Origin: Paenibacillus pinisoli
GTDB lineage: Bacteria; Bacillota; Bacilli; Paenibacillales; Paenibacillaceae
Direction: 5' to 3'
Assembly (NCBI RefSeq): GCF_003605435.1
Contig: NZ_QXQB01000010.1
Span: 20,861 to 84,860, forward strand
Length of the DNA stretch: 64,000 nucleotides
Shown: positions 53,326 through 62,162 of the stretch, piece after piece
Layout: each line of letters begins with the position of its first letter
Position numbering within the stretch: position 1 is the stretch's first letter
The notes under the pieces: model-generated
The model's input: the letters and a program-made list of their open reading frames with translations, nothing else
What the model was told of the DNA's origin: nothing
The model's database searches: none
Position numbers and translations under genes: made by a program

Positions 53326-54069
53326 TTAACTGATAGTTGGCGGAATGCCCAGTGTGCCAAAAATTCGAGAGGCTGTGCGTATATGCTCCGTTGCCCGGGA
53401 CAAGGCCGGCTGTCCATGACCAGGCAGCAGCATCTCCGGCTCCAAAGCCGAGAGTCGCTCCATGCTTGAAGCTAGATCGGCGACCGAGAAATCATGCGTG
53501 CTGAGCATGGAAATCTTCCCTCCGTACATCACGGTGTCTCCGCTGATCAGAACGTTAGGCCTGTCTGCTGCTTCCATGACGTAACAAGTGTCATAGCGGG
53601 AATGCCCCGGCGTATGCATCGCAGTAAAGGTGTAGCGCCCGATCGCTAGAGCCTCTCCGTCCCGGAGCCGAATGTCGGCTTTGCAAGGCGTCCAGCTATA
53701 ATCCGGCGGATAGAAGCCGGCCAGTCTCGCCCGAGGGAGGTCAATAGCGTTCTCGTCCCCTGCTTCAAGAATAGAAGCCGCCTCATCCAACAAGACCACC
53801 TGCGCGCCTGTACGGCGGACAATCTCCGCTGCGCCTCCAGAATGATCAGCATGCAGATGGGTAAGCAATATATGTGTCACAGCTGTTATCGACAATTGAT
53901 GTTCTTCCAAGTGACCCGCCAGCCCGTCTACCGACAAGCCGGTCCCGCTATCAATCAAAGTGAGGCCTTCTCCCGTATCCACCGCATACACATTGCAGTC
54001 TGCCGGATGTGTCCAGTCGAAGCCCAGCTTCCCGCTTCCTATTAGATAAATATCTCTGCTAATCCTCAT
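53326..54069 (-). CDS. Metallo-beta-lactamase-fold hydrolase
   Basis: It has 247 residues with the metal site HLHADH at 71-76, a later HTPGHSRYDT and SGDTV, and the C-terminal PGHG. In this operon a lactonase role fits: the Gfo/Idh dehydrogenase would produce a lactone. The frame opens at 54090, but the ATG at 54067-54069, just after the RidA stop (TGAGATG), is preferred as a reinitiation start. Glyoxalase II or AHL-lactonase activity cannot be excluded. Confidence 0.82.
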   Translation of the reverse strand: MRISRDIYLIGSGKLGFDWTHPADCNVYAVDTGEGLTLIDSGTGLSVDGLAGHLEEHQLSITAVTHILLTHLHADHSGGAAEIVRRTGAQVVLLDEAASILEAGDENAIDLPRARLAGFYPPDYSWTPCKADIRLRDGEALAIGRYTFTAMHTPGHSRYDTCYVMEAADRPNVLISGDTVMYGGKISMLSTHDFSVADLASSMERLSALEPEMLLPGHGQPALSRATEHIRTASRIFGTLGIPPTIS

Positions 54070-54070
54070 C

Positions 54071-54529
54071 TCAGCTCTTGACCTGCACAATCATCTCAAG
54101 CTCAACAGCCGCTCCTGACGGAAGCTCGCTCGTCCCAAGCGCAGCTCTTGCATGCCGCCCAGCTTCGCCGAACACTTCCACCAGCAAGTCGGAAGCGCCA
54201 TTGATGACCAGCGGCTGATCCCCGAAGTCCTCTGCGGAGCGCACATACCCCATGACCCGTACAATGCGCTGTACCCGATCCAGCGAACCGAGCGCCATTT
54301 GCATCTCGCCGAGGCAATTCAAGGCGGCCAGCCTGGCCAGCTTCTGACCCGTCTCGATATCAATATCCGCCCCAAGCCGGCCCGGCTGCTGCATCACTCC
54401 GTCTATCTCCGGCGTAGCTCCTGAGATGAATAACAGCTCCCCGATCTGAACGCCGGGCACGAAGTTGAAGCGAGGCGGAACATGAGGAATCTTGATGCCT
54501 AATTGCTCCAAGCGGTTCTCGATCGACAT
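54071..54529 (-). CDS. RidA family reactive-imine deaminase
   Basis: Hydrolyses 2-aminoacrylate or similar enamine/imine products of PLP enzymes to ketoacids. It has 152 residues; LLFISGATPEIDG near 33 and HARAALGTSELPSGAAVELEMIVQV near 125 match the YjgF core, with the expected arginine in HARAAL. Its presence with a threonine-synthase-like gene suggests that an eliminating PLP step occurs in the pathway. Confidence 0.87.
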   Translation of the reverse strand: MSIENRLEQLGIKIPHVPPRFNFVPGVQIGELLFISGATPEIDGVMQQPGRLGADIDIETGQKLARLAALNCLGEMQMALGSLDRVQRIVRVMGYVRSAEDFGDQPLVINGASDLLVEVFGEAGRHARAALGTSELPSGAAVELEMIVQVKS

Positions 54530-54553
54530 CGTTCATCCACCCCTTCTCTCCAT

Positions 54554-55603
54554 CTATTGCTGTCCGCTCCCAAGCTGGACAGTCTCTCCACTGCGCGCCG
54601 CCTCCACAATCGCCTCCGCGATCTCCATTACATGCACGGAATCGGATAAAGGCATCACCGGCGAAGATTGCCCCTTCACTATTTGGTTAATAAAATGAGT
54701 CAGCTCATTCAATATTGCACCGCCAATTCCATCCGGTCCTGTCGGCCATAATGTCGTCTCGGGATGTTGAATGCCGTTATCGGTCCATATGGCAAAACCG
54801 GGATGCGCGAGGCCGAACTTCGCCGTCCCCTTATCCCCGATCACTTCAATCTCGGCATCGATCGTACCGTCCAGCTCCAGCGTCTCGACCAGGTTCTGCG
54901 GACCGAGGGAAGGCACCATCCAGCTGGAGTCGAGCGAGGCGACCAATCCATTCTCGAATACCAGTACAGCGGAGAACAAATCGGGATGGACGTAACCGCT
55001 CATATTGCGCTCGAATGCGGATACCCGGAGGCAGCGGCAGCCGGCGTACCAGACGATTAGATCCAGCTCATGCACCCCCGACTCATATACGGGATGCACG
55101 CGATTGCCGAAGGAATGGAACCATGAACGGCTGAAATTCCGCTTGGACCGAATCGCCGCTACATTCCCCAGCATGCCATTGTCTATACTGCGCTTGATTG
55201 CGTAGTAAGGCTGGCTGAATCGCGAGATATTGCCAACCATCACTTGACGCTTCGTCTCAGCCTGAAGACGGCGAATCGCATGAGCTTCCTCGCTCGTAAC
55301 GGATAGCGGCTTCTCGACAATGACATGCTTGCCGTATTGCAGCGCAGCAATAACAAGCGGACCATGCGACTGCTCGTCCGACACAATATCTACCGCATCC
55401 AGATCCTCACGCTTAATCAGCTCCAGCGGATCCAGATAACACTCCTCGGCTCCGATACCGAATTCCTGAGCCGTCGACCGAAGAGCGGGCTCATAGACAT
55501 CTGCAATTGCAGCCACATCCACATGGGGCAATTGGCGGAGCACCCGCAGGTGCAGCCTGCCGAATCGTCCCGTTCCAATTAATCCGATACGAAGCTTCTC
55601 CAT
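54554..55603 (-). CDS. Gfo/Idh/MocA family NAD(P)-dependent oxidoreductase
   Basis: Sugar or inositol-type dehydrogenase of 349 residues. The Rossmann motif GLIGTGRFGRLHLR lies at the N-terminus and the catalytic EKP in VIVEKPLSVT near 95. GGAGGTG lies ahead of the ATG. It lies between the permease and RidA genes. It would oxidise the imported sugar, or act on a 3-position as in glucoside 3-dehydrogenases; the substrate is unknown. Confidence 0.88.
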   Translation of the reverse strand: MEKLRIGLIGTGRFGRLHLRVLRQLPHVDVAAIADVYEPALRSTAQEFGIGAEECYLDPLELIKREDLDAVDIVSDEQSHGPLVIAALQYGKHVIVEKPLSVTSEEAHAIRRLQAETKRQVMVGNISRFSQPYYAIKRSIDNGMLGNVAAIRSKRNFSRSWFHSFGNRVHPVYESGVHELDLIVWYAGCRCLRVSAFERNMSGYVHPDLFSAVLVFENGLVASLDSSWMVPSLGPQNLVETLELDGTIDAEIEVIGDKGTAKFGLAHPGFAIWTDNGIQHPETTLWPTGPDGIGGAILNELTHFINQIVKGQSSPVMPLSDSVHVMEIAEAIVEAARSGETVQLGSGQQ

Positions 55604-55624
55604 GGCGACACCTCCATGAATCGA

Positions 55625-56428
55625 TTATTTGACCGCGCCGGCCGTAAGGCCCTTCACAAAATACTTGCCCACGAAAGCGAAGAAGATGACAACCGGCAGC
55701 AAGGCAAGCACTGCTCCAGCAGTCGTCCAGCCCCAGCGTACGGTGTACTGACCCATAATGGCGTTAAGACCGATAGGGAGCGTACGCAGCGAATCGCTGT
55801 TGATGAGTACCGACGAGAAGGCGAACTCCGTCCATGCCATAATGAACGCATAGATCGAAATCGTCGCGATCCCAGGTCCGATAAGCGGCAGTATGATCTG
55901 GAACAGCGTCCGCATCCGGCCGGCGCCGTCGATGGCTGCCGACTCGTCAAGCGCAATCGGCACATTGTCGAAGAACCCCTGCATCAGCCATACGGAGAAC
56001 GGCGCTGCGAATGTGACGTTAATGACCATCAGTCCGAACAAGGAGTTCACCAGGTGCAGATCCGCCATCAATTGATAGACAGGAACAAGCAGCAGGATGC
56101 CGGGGAATACATAGGTTGCCAGTATAAGCCGGCTTACGAACTTGCGTCCCTTGAACTTCATCCGGTACAGCGCGAAGCTTGCCGGAATGACGATGAGTAC
56201 CGAGATCGCCATGGTGCCGATCGATACGATGATGCTGTTGGACAAGTTCGTTAAATACGATGTCTGCTCAATCAGCTCTTGATAATGAACCAGGGTAAAG
56301 GCCTTCGGGAACAGGTCCGGCTTCAGGATTTGATCAGCCGGCTTGAATGAAGAGACGATGACCCAGTAGAAGGGAAAGACTATTAAAAAGGTCAGCAATA
56401 TACCGATGATATATCGGAATATTTTCAC
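55625..56428 (-). CDS. Carbohydrate ABC transporter permease, MalG type
   Basis: Inner-membrane subunit of 267 residues with six membrane segments and the EAA loop ESAAIDGAGRMRTLFQIILPLIGPGI near 165, which docks a MsmX-like ATPase. No ATPase gene is in the operon; Bacillota commonly share one. The frame opens at a TTG at 56440, but GTG at 56426-56428 with GGTGA just ahead gives the usual (M)KIFRYIIGILL start; either is possible. Confidence 0.88.
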   Translation of the reverse strand: MKIFRYIIGILLTFLIVFPFYWVIVSSFKPADQILKPDLFPKAFTLVHYQELIEQTSYLTNLSNSIIVSIGTMAISVLIVIPASFALYRMKFKGRKFVSRLILATYVFPGILLLVPVYQLMADLHLVNSLFGLMVINVTFAAPFSVWLMQGFFDNVPIALDESAAIDGAGRMRTLFQIILPLIGPGIATISIYAFIMAWTEFAFSSVLINSDSLRTLPIGLNAIMGQYTVRWGWTTAGAVLALLPVVIFFAFVGKYFVKGLTAGAVK

Positions 56429-56470
56429 GACAGTCACCAACTTTCCGGTAGCGATGAGATAAGCTTGTTG

Positions 56471-57361
56471 TTAATCTTCCTTAGGCCCTGCGAATTTGAG
56501 GAAGAAGAAAGCGAATATGCTCAAGAATACGGCAGTGATGATCGAGGTCGCCGAAGCTTGTCCGATCTTGAACTGCTCGAATGCCTGCTGATAGATCATG
56601 ACCGGTACAGTCGTAGAAGCTCCCGCAGGACCGCCGCCGGTTAGAATATAAATGGTATCGAATATATTGAACGACCATAATGTGCCGACAAGTCCAAGCG
56701 CGAACGTGATTTTCCCAAGCGACGGGAATGTAATTCTCCAGAATTGCTGCCATTTGTTCGCGCCATCTACATCGGCGGCCTCATAAATGTCTTGTGAAAT
56801 GGTGGATAGACCCGCCAGTACGATAACAGCCATGAACGGGAACCAATGCCATGTGTTGATGAAGATGACGATCGGGAACGACCAGAAGCTGTCGCCCAGC
56901 AAATTAATCGGTTTATCAATGAGATGAAGCGATTGAAGCACGCGGTTAAAAATGCCGTAGGAACCGTTAAATATCCATTGCCAAAAGATAGCGACGACAA
57001 TCGTCGGTATAATCCAAGGGATGATCATCCAGTTACGTGCAAAATTCGTCATGCGCGATGCTTTGTTAAGCAATAACGCTACGCTGAAGGCAAGCACCGT
57101 CTGCGTAAGACCGTTGCCAAGCACCCAGATCAAGCTCTTCTTCCAAGCTGTCCAGTAAGCGCTTGATGTCAAAGTGGCTTTGTATTGATCAAGGCCGACG
57201 AATGTGCCTTTTGTACCGATAAACCCAGTGCTGTAGAAGCTTTCCTTGATAACGCTGATTAAAGGAACAAATATGGTCACCACAATCCAAATCACAATAG
57301 GCGCAACCAGCAGATAGGGCAGCAGTTTATTGAACTTTTTGCCTTTGCCTAACATCTCCAA
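56471..57361 (-). CDS. Carbohydrate ABC transporter permease, MalF type
   Basis: Partner permease of 296 residues with six membrane segments and the EAA loop YEAADVDGANKWQQFWRITFPSL near 210. It starts at TTG (57361), 9 nt after GGGGAG, or at the ATG two codons later (57355). A strong stem-loop precedes it (57382-57440), separating it from the binding-protein gene. Confidence 0.88.
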   Translation of the reverse strand: MEMLGKGKKFNKLLPYLLVAPIVIWIVVTIFVPLISVIKESFYSTGFIGTKGTFVGLDQYKATLTSSAYWTAWKKSLIWVLGNGLTQTVLAFSVALLLNKASRMTNFARNWMIIPWIIPTIVVAIFWQWIFNGSYGIFNRVLQSLHLIDKPINLLGDSFWSFPIVIFINTWHWFPFMAVIVLAGLSTISQDIYEAADVDGANKWQQFWRITFPSLGKITFALGLVGTLWSFNIFDTIYILTGGGPAGASTTVPVMIYQQAFEQFKIGQASATSIITAVFLSIFAFFFLKFAGPKED

Positions 57362-57381
57362 GCCTGTTCACTCCCCTAGAG

Positions 57382-57440
57382 GGACGAGAAGGGGTATGGC
57401 AACATTTCTCGCATACCCCTGCCCATCAAACCCCTCGTCC
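57382..57440 (-). other. Nested intercistronic stem-loop after the binding-protein gene
   Basis: The outer stem GGACGAG (57382-57388) pairs with CTCGTCC (57434-57440). The inner stem AGGGGTATG (57390-57398) pairs with CATACCCCT (57412-57420). There is no T run after it. Such stems often protect the 3' end of the binding-protein mRNA, giving more receptor than permease. Confidence 0.72.
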
Positions 57441-57442
57441 AA

Positions 57443-58789
57443 TTATTTCACAGCAGTTTCCATTTGGGCTTGTCCCCACTTGACTGATTCCTCAACCGAC
57501 TTGCCCGCAATGATAATATTCTCAAGCGTTTGGGCCATGTAGTTCGGTCCTGCAATCTGGCCGATCTTGGACGCTACGCCATCTGTGAAGCCGAACAAAG
57601 CGCCTTTGCTGGAAGCCTGGATCAGAACCTCTACTTGATCCTTGTATTTGCTGATGACCGGATCGTTCCAGAAGCTCTCCGCCTTGCTGCCGTCTTCCGT
57701 AACCGGCAGGAACAGGCCTGGCTCCGCGTTGACAAAGCTGCCGTACGTCTCCGGCTCGAACAGGAATTCGAAGAACTTCGTAATCGCTTCCTTCTTAGCC
57801 GCATCGTCTGTCAGAACCATGATGCCGTTGGAGTAGTAGATGCTTCCTTCTTCTCCGCCTTCGCCTACCGGCATCGGCACTACGCCCAGGTCGGATGCCG
57901 GACGGCCGGATTCCGATTCGAAGGTCGACAGGTATTGACCTTTCTCGATCGCCATGGCTACGCTGCCGGAGTTGAACAGCGCTTGCGGCTCGCCCCACTG
58001 ATAAGTGTTGCTGTCTGGCGGAGAGAATTTCATCAGATCGCTGTACATTTGATAAGCCGCTACCGTCTTTTCATTATCGAAGGTAATCTCATTGTTGCCA
58101 TTGATGACATGCTTAGCTCCGCCAGATACCAGGAAGCTGTACAGAACCTGATCGGTTGCCATTGACTTCGACGCCGGCAGCGCAATGCCGTATTGGCTGC
58201 CGGAAGTCAGCTTCTCAGCTGCAGCTTTCAGCTCCGCCCATGTCTTAGGCGGCTCTACATTGGCTGCCTGCAGCAGATCGTTGCGGTACCACAAGACTTG
58301 AACCATGCCGAAGATCGGAACCGCCCACGTCTGTCCGTCGTACTTGTATGGCTCAAGAGCTGCATCCAGGAATCCGTGCTTGCTGTCGAGCGACGCGATG
58401 ATGTCATCCACCGGCTGAACTACGCCCAATTCCTTGATCAGTGTCGTATAATCCGGGATTGTAAAGAGCAGATCCGGACCTGTGCCTGACATAATGGACG
58501 CCGGGAATTTCGAATATGCATCTCCCCAGCTTTGTACTTGTGCGGTTACTTTGATGTCTGGGTTTGCTTTGTTGAAGGCATCCGTAATCTCCTGGAATCG
58601 CTTCACCCGGTTCGGCGGCTCCTCCATATGCCATAACGTAATTTCCGTCACCTTGCCGTCACCGCCGCCCGAATTGGCGTTTTTGTCCTTGCCGCCTTCC
58701 GAGCCGCCGCTGTTCGACGAGCATGCCGCTAACACCGTTTGAAGCACGATAACTAGTGCAATCAGCAGCAGAAATTTTTTACTCTTCAT
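57443..58789 (-). CDS. Carbohydrate ABC transporter substrate-binding lipoprotein
   Basis: Extracellular receptor of 448 residues. The lipobox is VLAAC (Cys23), followed by a Gly/Ser/Lys linker. The mature domain opens TEITLWHMEEPPNRVKRFQEI, typical of the family-1 sugar-binding proteins (UgpB/MalE-like). Its ATG overlaps the stop of the PLP enzyme gene by one base (TAATG). Confidence 0.9.
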   Translation of the reverse strand: MKSKKFLLLIALVIVLQTVLAACSSNSGGSEGGKDKNANSGGGDGKVTEITLWHMEEPPNRVKRFQEITDAFNKANPDIKVTAQVQSWGDAYSKFPASIMSGTGPDLLFTIPDYTTLIKELGVVQPVDDIIASLDSKHGFLDAALEPYKYDGQTWAVPIFGMVQVLWYRNDLLQAANVEPPKTWAELKAAAEKLTSGSQYGIALPASKSMATDQVLYSFLVSGGAKHVINGNNEITFDNEKTVAAYQMYSDLMKFSPPDSNTYQWGEPQALFNSGSVAMAIEKGQYLSTFESESGRPASDLGVVPMPVGEGGEEGSIYYSNGIMVLTDDAAKKEAITKFFEFLFEPETYGSFVNAEPGLFLPVTEDGSKAESFWNDPVISKYKDQVEVLIQASSKGALFGFTDGVASKIGQIAGPNYMAQTLENIIIAGKSVEESVKWGQAQMETAVK

Positions 58790-59985
58790 TACAAGACACT
58801 CCCTTTTGTATGATTTATTGCAGCGGACATATCCTTAAGGCCATGTCCGGTTACAATCGATACGATGGTAGCATTCTGCTCAAGCAAGCCAGTCTGCTGC
58901 ATATGCGCCGCAGCCGCAACAGCTGTCACGGACGACAGCTCGGCAAGTACGCCTTCGCGTTCCGCCAGCAGCTTGCGATAGCGATGCAATTCGGCATCCG
59001 CTATAGCGAGCGCAATTCCTTTGGATTCTCGGATGACTGACAAGGTGCGGGTTCCATCCGCCGGATAAGTCAGCAAGGGGTCGGCTATCCCCGAAGCAAT
59101 CGTCTGAACCGGATCGCTCCAAGGCTGCACGCCAGCCTCGCCATTGTGGAACGCTTTCACAATCGGCGCGCATCCTTCGGCCTGTACTCCTGCCATGCGC
59201 GGCAGCTTGTCTATAAATCCCGCAAGCTGCATTTCTTTAAAGCCTTTGTAGATACCGGATAATAAAGGACCCGCGCCAATCGGCACGATGATCCAATCCG
59301 GAACCTTGCCAAGCTGGAAAGCCAGCTCATAGGCAACCGTCTTGTTGCCTTCTACTGCGTAAGGGTTCATGTAGGTGGAAGTCAGATTAAAGGCTTGCCG
59401 CTCTAGCGCCATCTCTTCCGCCACTTTGTAAGCATCGCTGTAATGCCCTTTCACGGTGTGCAGCACCGCTCCATACTGCTCCATCGCGGCTCGCTTCTCT
59501 TCTGGCGTGCCTTCCGGCACATAGATCGTACAGCGCAATCCGGCCCGCGCCGCATAAGCTGCGGCTGCCACGCCCGTGTTTCCAGTTGAAGCGCATACAA
59601 CCTCATTCAGGCCAAATTGGGCTGCTGCTGTCATGGCAACCGCAAGCGGCCTGTCCTTGAATGCCAGTGTCGGATTGACAGATTCCAGCTTCAACCATAA
59701 AGACTGATTATTCGCAATATTCAGTATATTATGAGTGCGAATAAGCGGTGTCCCGCCTTCGCCGAGCGTGACCGCTTTGCGATTCGGCCATATCGGAAGT
59801 AGCTCTCGAAATCTCCAGATATCGCTTCCTGCAGATGCCGATAACGGCTCGAAGTAGGCTTTGCCGAAAATCTCCTTGTATTCATAGCGGATATCCAGAG
59901 TGCCCTTGCAGCGCCTGCAAGTATAGATTGGTTCTGCCTCGTAGGTCTCTCCGCAATACCAGCATACGGGCCGGAACGTATTCAT
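58789..59985 (-). CDS. Threonine-synthase-like PLP-dependent enzyme
   Basis: Fold-type II PLP enzyme of 398 residues: an N-terminal zinc ribbon (Cys8, 11, 23, 26), then NPTLAFKDR with the PLP lysine at about 110, ASTGNTGVAAAAYAARAG near 130 and GAGPLLSGIYKG near 235. True threonine synthases usually read NPTGSFKDRG, so this one deviates at the active loop and no thrB or hom gene is near. Likely a beta/gamma-eliminating or replacing enzyme on a sugar- or acyl-derived amino acid; the substrate is unknown. Confidence 0.85.
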   Translation of the reverse strand: MNTFRPVCWYCGETYEAEPIYTCRRCKGTLDIRYEYKEIFGKAYFEPLSASAGSDIWRFRELLPIWPNRKAVTLGEGGTPLIRTHNILNIANNQSLWLKLESVNPTLAFKDRPLAVAMTAAAQFGLNEVVCASTGNTGVAAAAYAARAGLRCTIYVPEGTPEEKRAAMEQYGAVLHTVKGHYSDAYKVAEEMALERQAFNLTSTYMNPYAVEGNKTVAYELAFQLGKVPDWIIVPIGAGPLLSGIYKGFKEMQLAGFIDKLPRMAGVQAEGCAPIVKAFHNGEAGVQPWSDPVQTIASGIADPLLTYPADGTRTLSVIRESKGIALAIADAELHRYRKLLAEREGVLAELSSVTAVAAAAHMQQTGLLEQNATIVSIVTGHGLKDMSAAINHTKGSVL

Positions 59986-59990
59986 AGATG

Positions 59991-61196
59991 CTATGCCTCC
60001 TCATCAGGTACAGGCTGCCCCGCAAGCGCGAGTGCGGCTTGCACATACATGCGATAAGCGCTATGCAGTTGTCCGAGCTCAATATACTCCTCGTTGGAAT
60101 GAGCCTGTTCAATATTCCCGGGCCCGCAGACGATGATTTCGGGACAGGCCTCTTGCAGCAATGCTCCGTCTGTCCAAAATTGCAAGCCGATAGGCTGCTC
60201 TGCTGCTTCTACCGCAAACTCCGTCTCATAAGCCTCCAGCATCGCTTTCACCAGCAAGCTATCAGCGCTCGTTCCCATCGGACCATGCGGTACGCCGTGA
60301 AAATTGTCCGAGATGCGAATGCTGCCGTCAAATCCGGGATGCTCTTGTCGAACGGCGTCCAGTGTCAATTCCAGTTCCGTCAAGGCTGATTCAGCCGACT
60401 CTCCTGGCAGCAATCTCCTCTCGAAGCCGATCGCACAGTGGTTCGGAACGATCACCGGTCTGGTTCCTCCCTGAATCATCCCAATATTCAAGGAAGGAGA
60501 GCCAAGCAGCGGATGATTGCGAAGCTTGAGCTCAGGCAGGTAATGATCCTGAATATAATTGATCCAACGTGAAGCCCGGTAGATGGCATTCACGCCTTGT
60601 TCGGGTACGCTGCCATGAACGGAACGGCCTGCGAAGTCCGCTTCAAACCAGGCTACTCCTTTGTGCGCAATGCCGACTTTCATGCCGGTCGGTTCACCGA
60701 CGATGGCATAGTCTGCCCGAAAGCCGCTGCGCGCCAGATGGAACGCTCCTGGACTATACGTTTCTTCTCCGGCTGTTCCAGCGAAGATGACATCGCCATC
60801 CATGCTGATGCCGCTGCGTTGTATGGCGGCCAGGGTCATCATCATCGCGGCAAGCGCACCTTTCATGTCCACACTGCCTCTGCCATATAGGCGGTTCCCG
60901 ATTAGAGTCGCATGGAATGGGTTGCTCATGTCATAGGGGGGAACCGTATCGAGATGCCCGTTGAGGAGCAAGGACTTGCCCCCTCCTCTCCCGACGAGCC
61001 TTGCAATCAAATTGGGACGACCGGGGATCGCCTCTTGAATCTCGCATTCGATCCCCTGATCGTGGAACCATTGCTGCATGTATACGGCTAACCGCATCTC
61101 CTGCCCCAGTACCTCGCTATGACTCTCGATAGCAATGAGCTGTGTTAATAGATCTTCGATCTCTCCAGGGGCTGAAGCGGCGATTACCTTATTCAT
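59991..61196 (-). CDS. M20 family metallo-amidohydrolase (ArgE/DapE-like)
   Basis: Di-zinc deacylase or peptidase of 401 residues: His81 and Asp83 in GHLDTVP, the bridging Asp110 in GRGSVDMKG, Glu144-Glu145 in AGEE, and Glu168 in GEPTG. It would remove an acyl or aminoacyl group. It overlaps the upstream TIM-barrel gene by 4 bp (ATGA) and ends 5 bp before the PLP-enzyme gene, so the three are tightly coupled. Confidence 0.9.
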   Translation of the reverse strand: MNKVIAASAPGEIEDLLTQLIAIESHSEVLGQEMRLAVYMQQWFHDQGIECEIQEAIPGRPNLIARLVGRGGGKSLLLNGHLDTVPPYDMSNPFHATLIGNRLYGRGSVDMKGALAAMMMTLAAIQRSGISMDGDVIFAGTAGEETYSPGAFHLARSGFRADYAIVGEPTGMKVGIAHKGVAWFEADFAGRSVHGSVPEQGVNAIYRASRWINYIQDHYLPELKLRNHPLLGSPSLNIGMIQGGTRPVIVPNHCAIGFERRLLPGESAESALTELELTLDAVRQEHPGFDGSIRISDNFHGVPHGPMGTSADSLLVKAMLEAYETEFAVEAAEQPIGLQFWTDGALLQEACPEIIVCGPGNIEQAHSNEEYIELGQLHSAYRMYVQAALALAGQPVPDEEA

Positions 61197-62143
61197 TTGC
61201 TTTGTTTGCCCCAGCCGAATTCTTCGAGGTATTCCTTCGACTCTTCCGCTACGCGGTCGAAATCTGTCATGCTAACGCCTGAAGGGTCCCCGACTCCGTA
61301 CAAGCCGCCAGTCTGGAAGCCTTCCCACTCAACGGAGTTGTAGCCCTGGAAGTTAACTTCCTTCAGCGCTTCCGCCATCTCGCGGAAATCGACAAAGCCT
61401 GCGCCAAACCATACGTGCTGCGATTGCATAATGTTCGGGAAGCCTACCTCGTCCTTCACATGCGTAACGCGAATCCGGTCGCCTAGCTTGCGAATCGCTT
61501 CCTTGATCGGCATACGCGGCTTAACGGTCGTGTAGAAGGTTCCCACATCAACACAAGCATACACATTCGGGCGATCGACCAGTTCGAACAGCTTCAGCAT
61601 GTCATCGATGTTGTTAATGATCGTACCCTGGATCAGCTCGATGCTGACGTCGATTCCTTTTGTTTTGCCGTAATCCGCAACCTCTTGTGTCGCTGTGACT
61701 ACTTGATGCCAAGCTTCTTTGCGCGTCATCAGATTATAGAGCGGCGGATCGTAGTAACCGTCTCCAATTAGTGTCACGACAGTGCCTGCGCCCATATCAG
61801 ATGCGGCGTCGATTGCTTTTTTGAATTTGGCGATACCGGCATCGCGGTCAAAGTAACGCGGTGTTACAAACGTCGTATGGCAGCCGATGGAGGAGAAAGC
61901 CAAGCCCGTTTCGTCCATCGCTTTGCGCACCTTTTTGACTGTGTCGTCGTATTCATGAGGCAATATTTCTTGAATCTTCGGATAGATGACATCGAAGCCT
62001 TCATAACCGTAGGAAGCAATTTGTCTGATACACCACTCTAGCGATTTATCTCCCCAGGAGTTCCAGGCAGGACCTGCGATCTCCAGTCTTCCCCACGGCA
62101 TGTTAGGCCAAATCTCGAACGACAGCTTCAAATGATTGCTCAT
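61193..62143 (-). CDS. Sugar phosphate isomerase/epimerase (xylose isomerase-like TIM barrel)
   Basis: AP_endonuc_2/IolE-type TIM barrel of 316 residues. Candidate metal ligands lie in VSIELIQGT near 150, CVDVGTF near 183, THVKDEVG near 215 and SVEWEG near 265. It lies between the GntR regulator and the M20 enzyme. The family includes inositol and ketose epimerases and dehydratases; the substrate is unknown. The protein begins MSNHLKLSFEIWPN, with GAGGAGG ahead of the ATG. Confidence 0.88.
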   Translation of the reverse strand: MSNHLKLSFEIWPNMPWGRLEIAGPAWNSWGDKSLEWCIRQIASYGYEGFDVIYPKIQEILPHEYDDTVKKVRKAMDETGLAFSSIGCHTTFVTPRYFDRDAGIAKFKKAIDAASDMGAGTVVTLIGDGYYDPPLYNLMTRKEAWHQVVTATQEVADYGKTKGIDVSIELIQGTIINNIDDMLKLFELVDRPNVYACVDVGTFYTTVKPRMPIKEAIRKLGDRIRVTHVKDEVGFPNIMQSQHVWFGAGFVDFREMAEALKEVNFQGYNSVEWEGFQTGGLYGVGDPSGVSMTDFDRVAEESKEYLEEFGWGKQSK

Positions 62144-62162
62144 ATTGCTCCTCCTCAGATGT

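Noticed and set aside
58789..59985. Biosynthetic threonine synthase (thrC)
   Set aside because: No hom or thrB nearby, the active-loop sequence deviates, and the gene is embedded in a sugar-catabolic operon; kept as threonine-synthase-like only.
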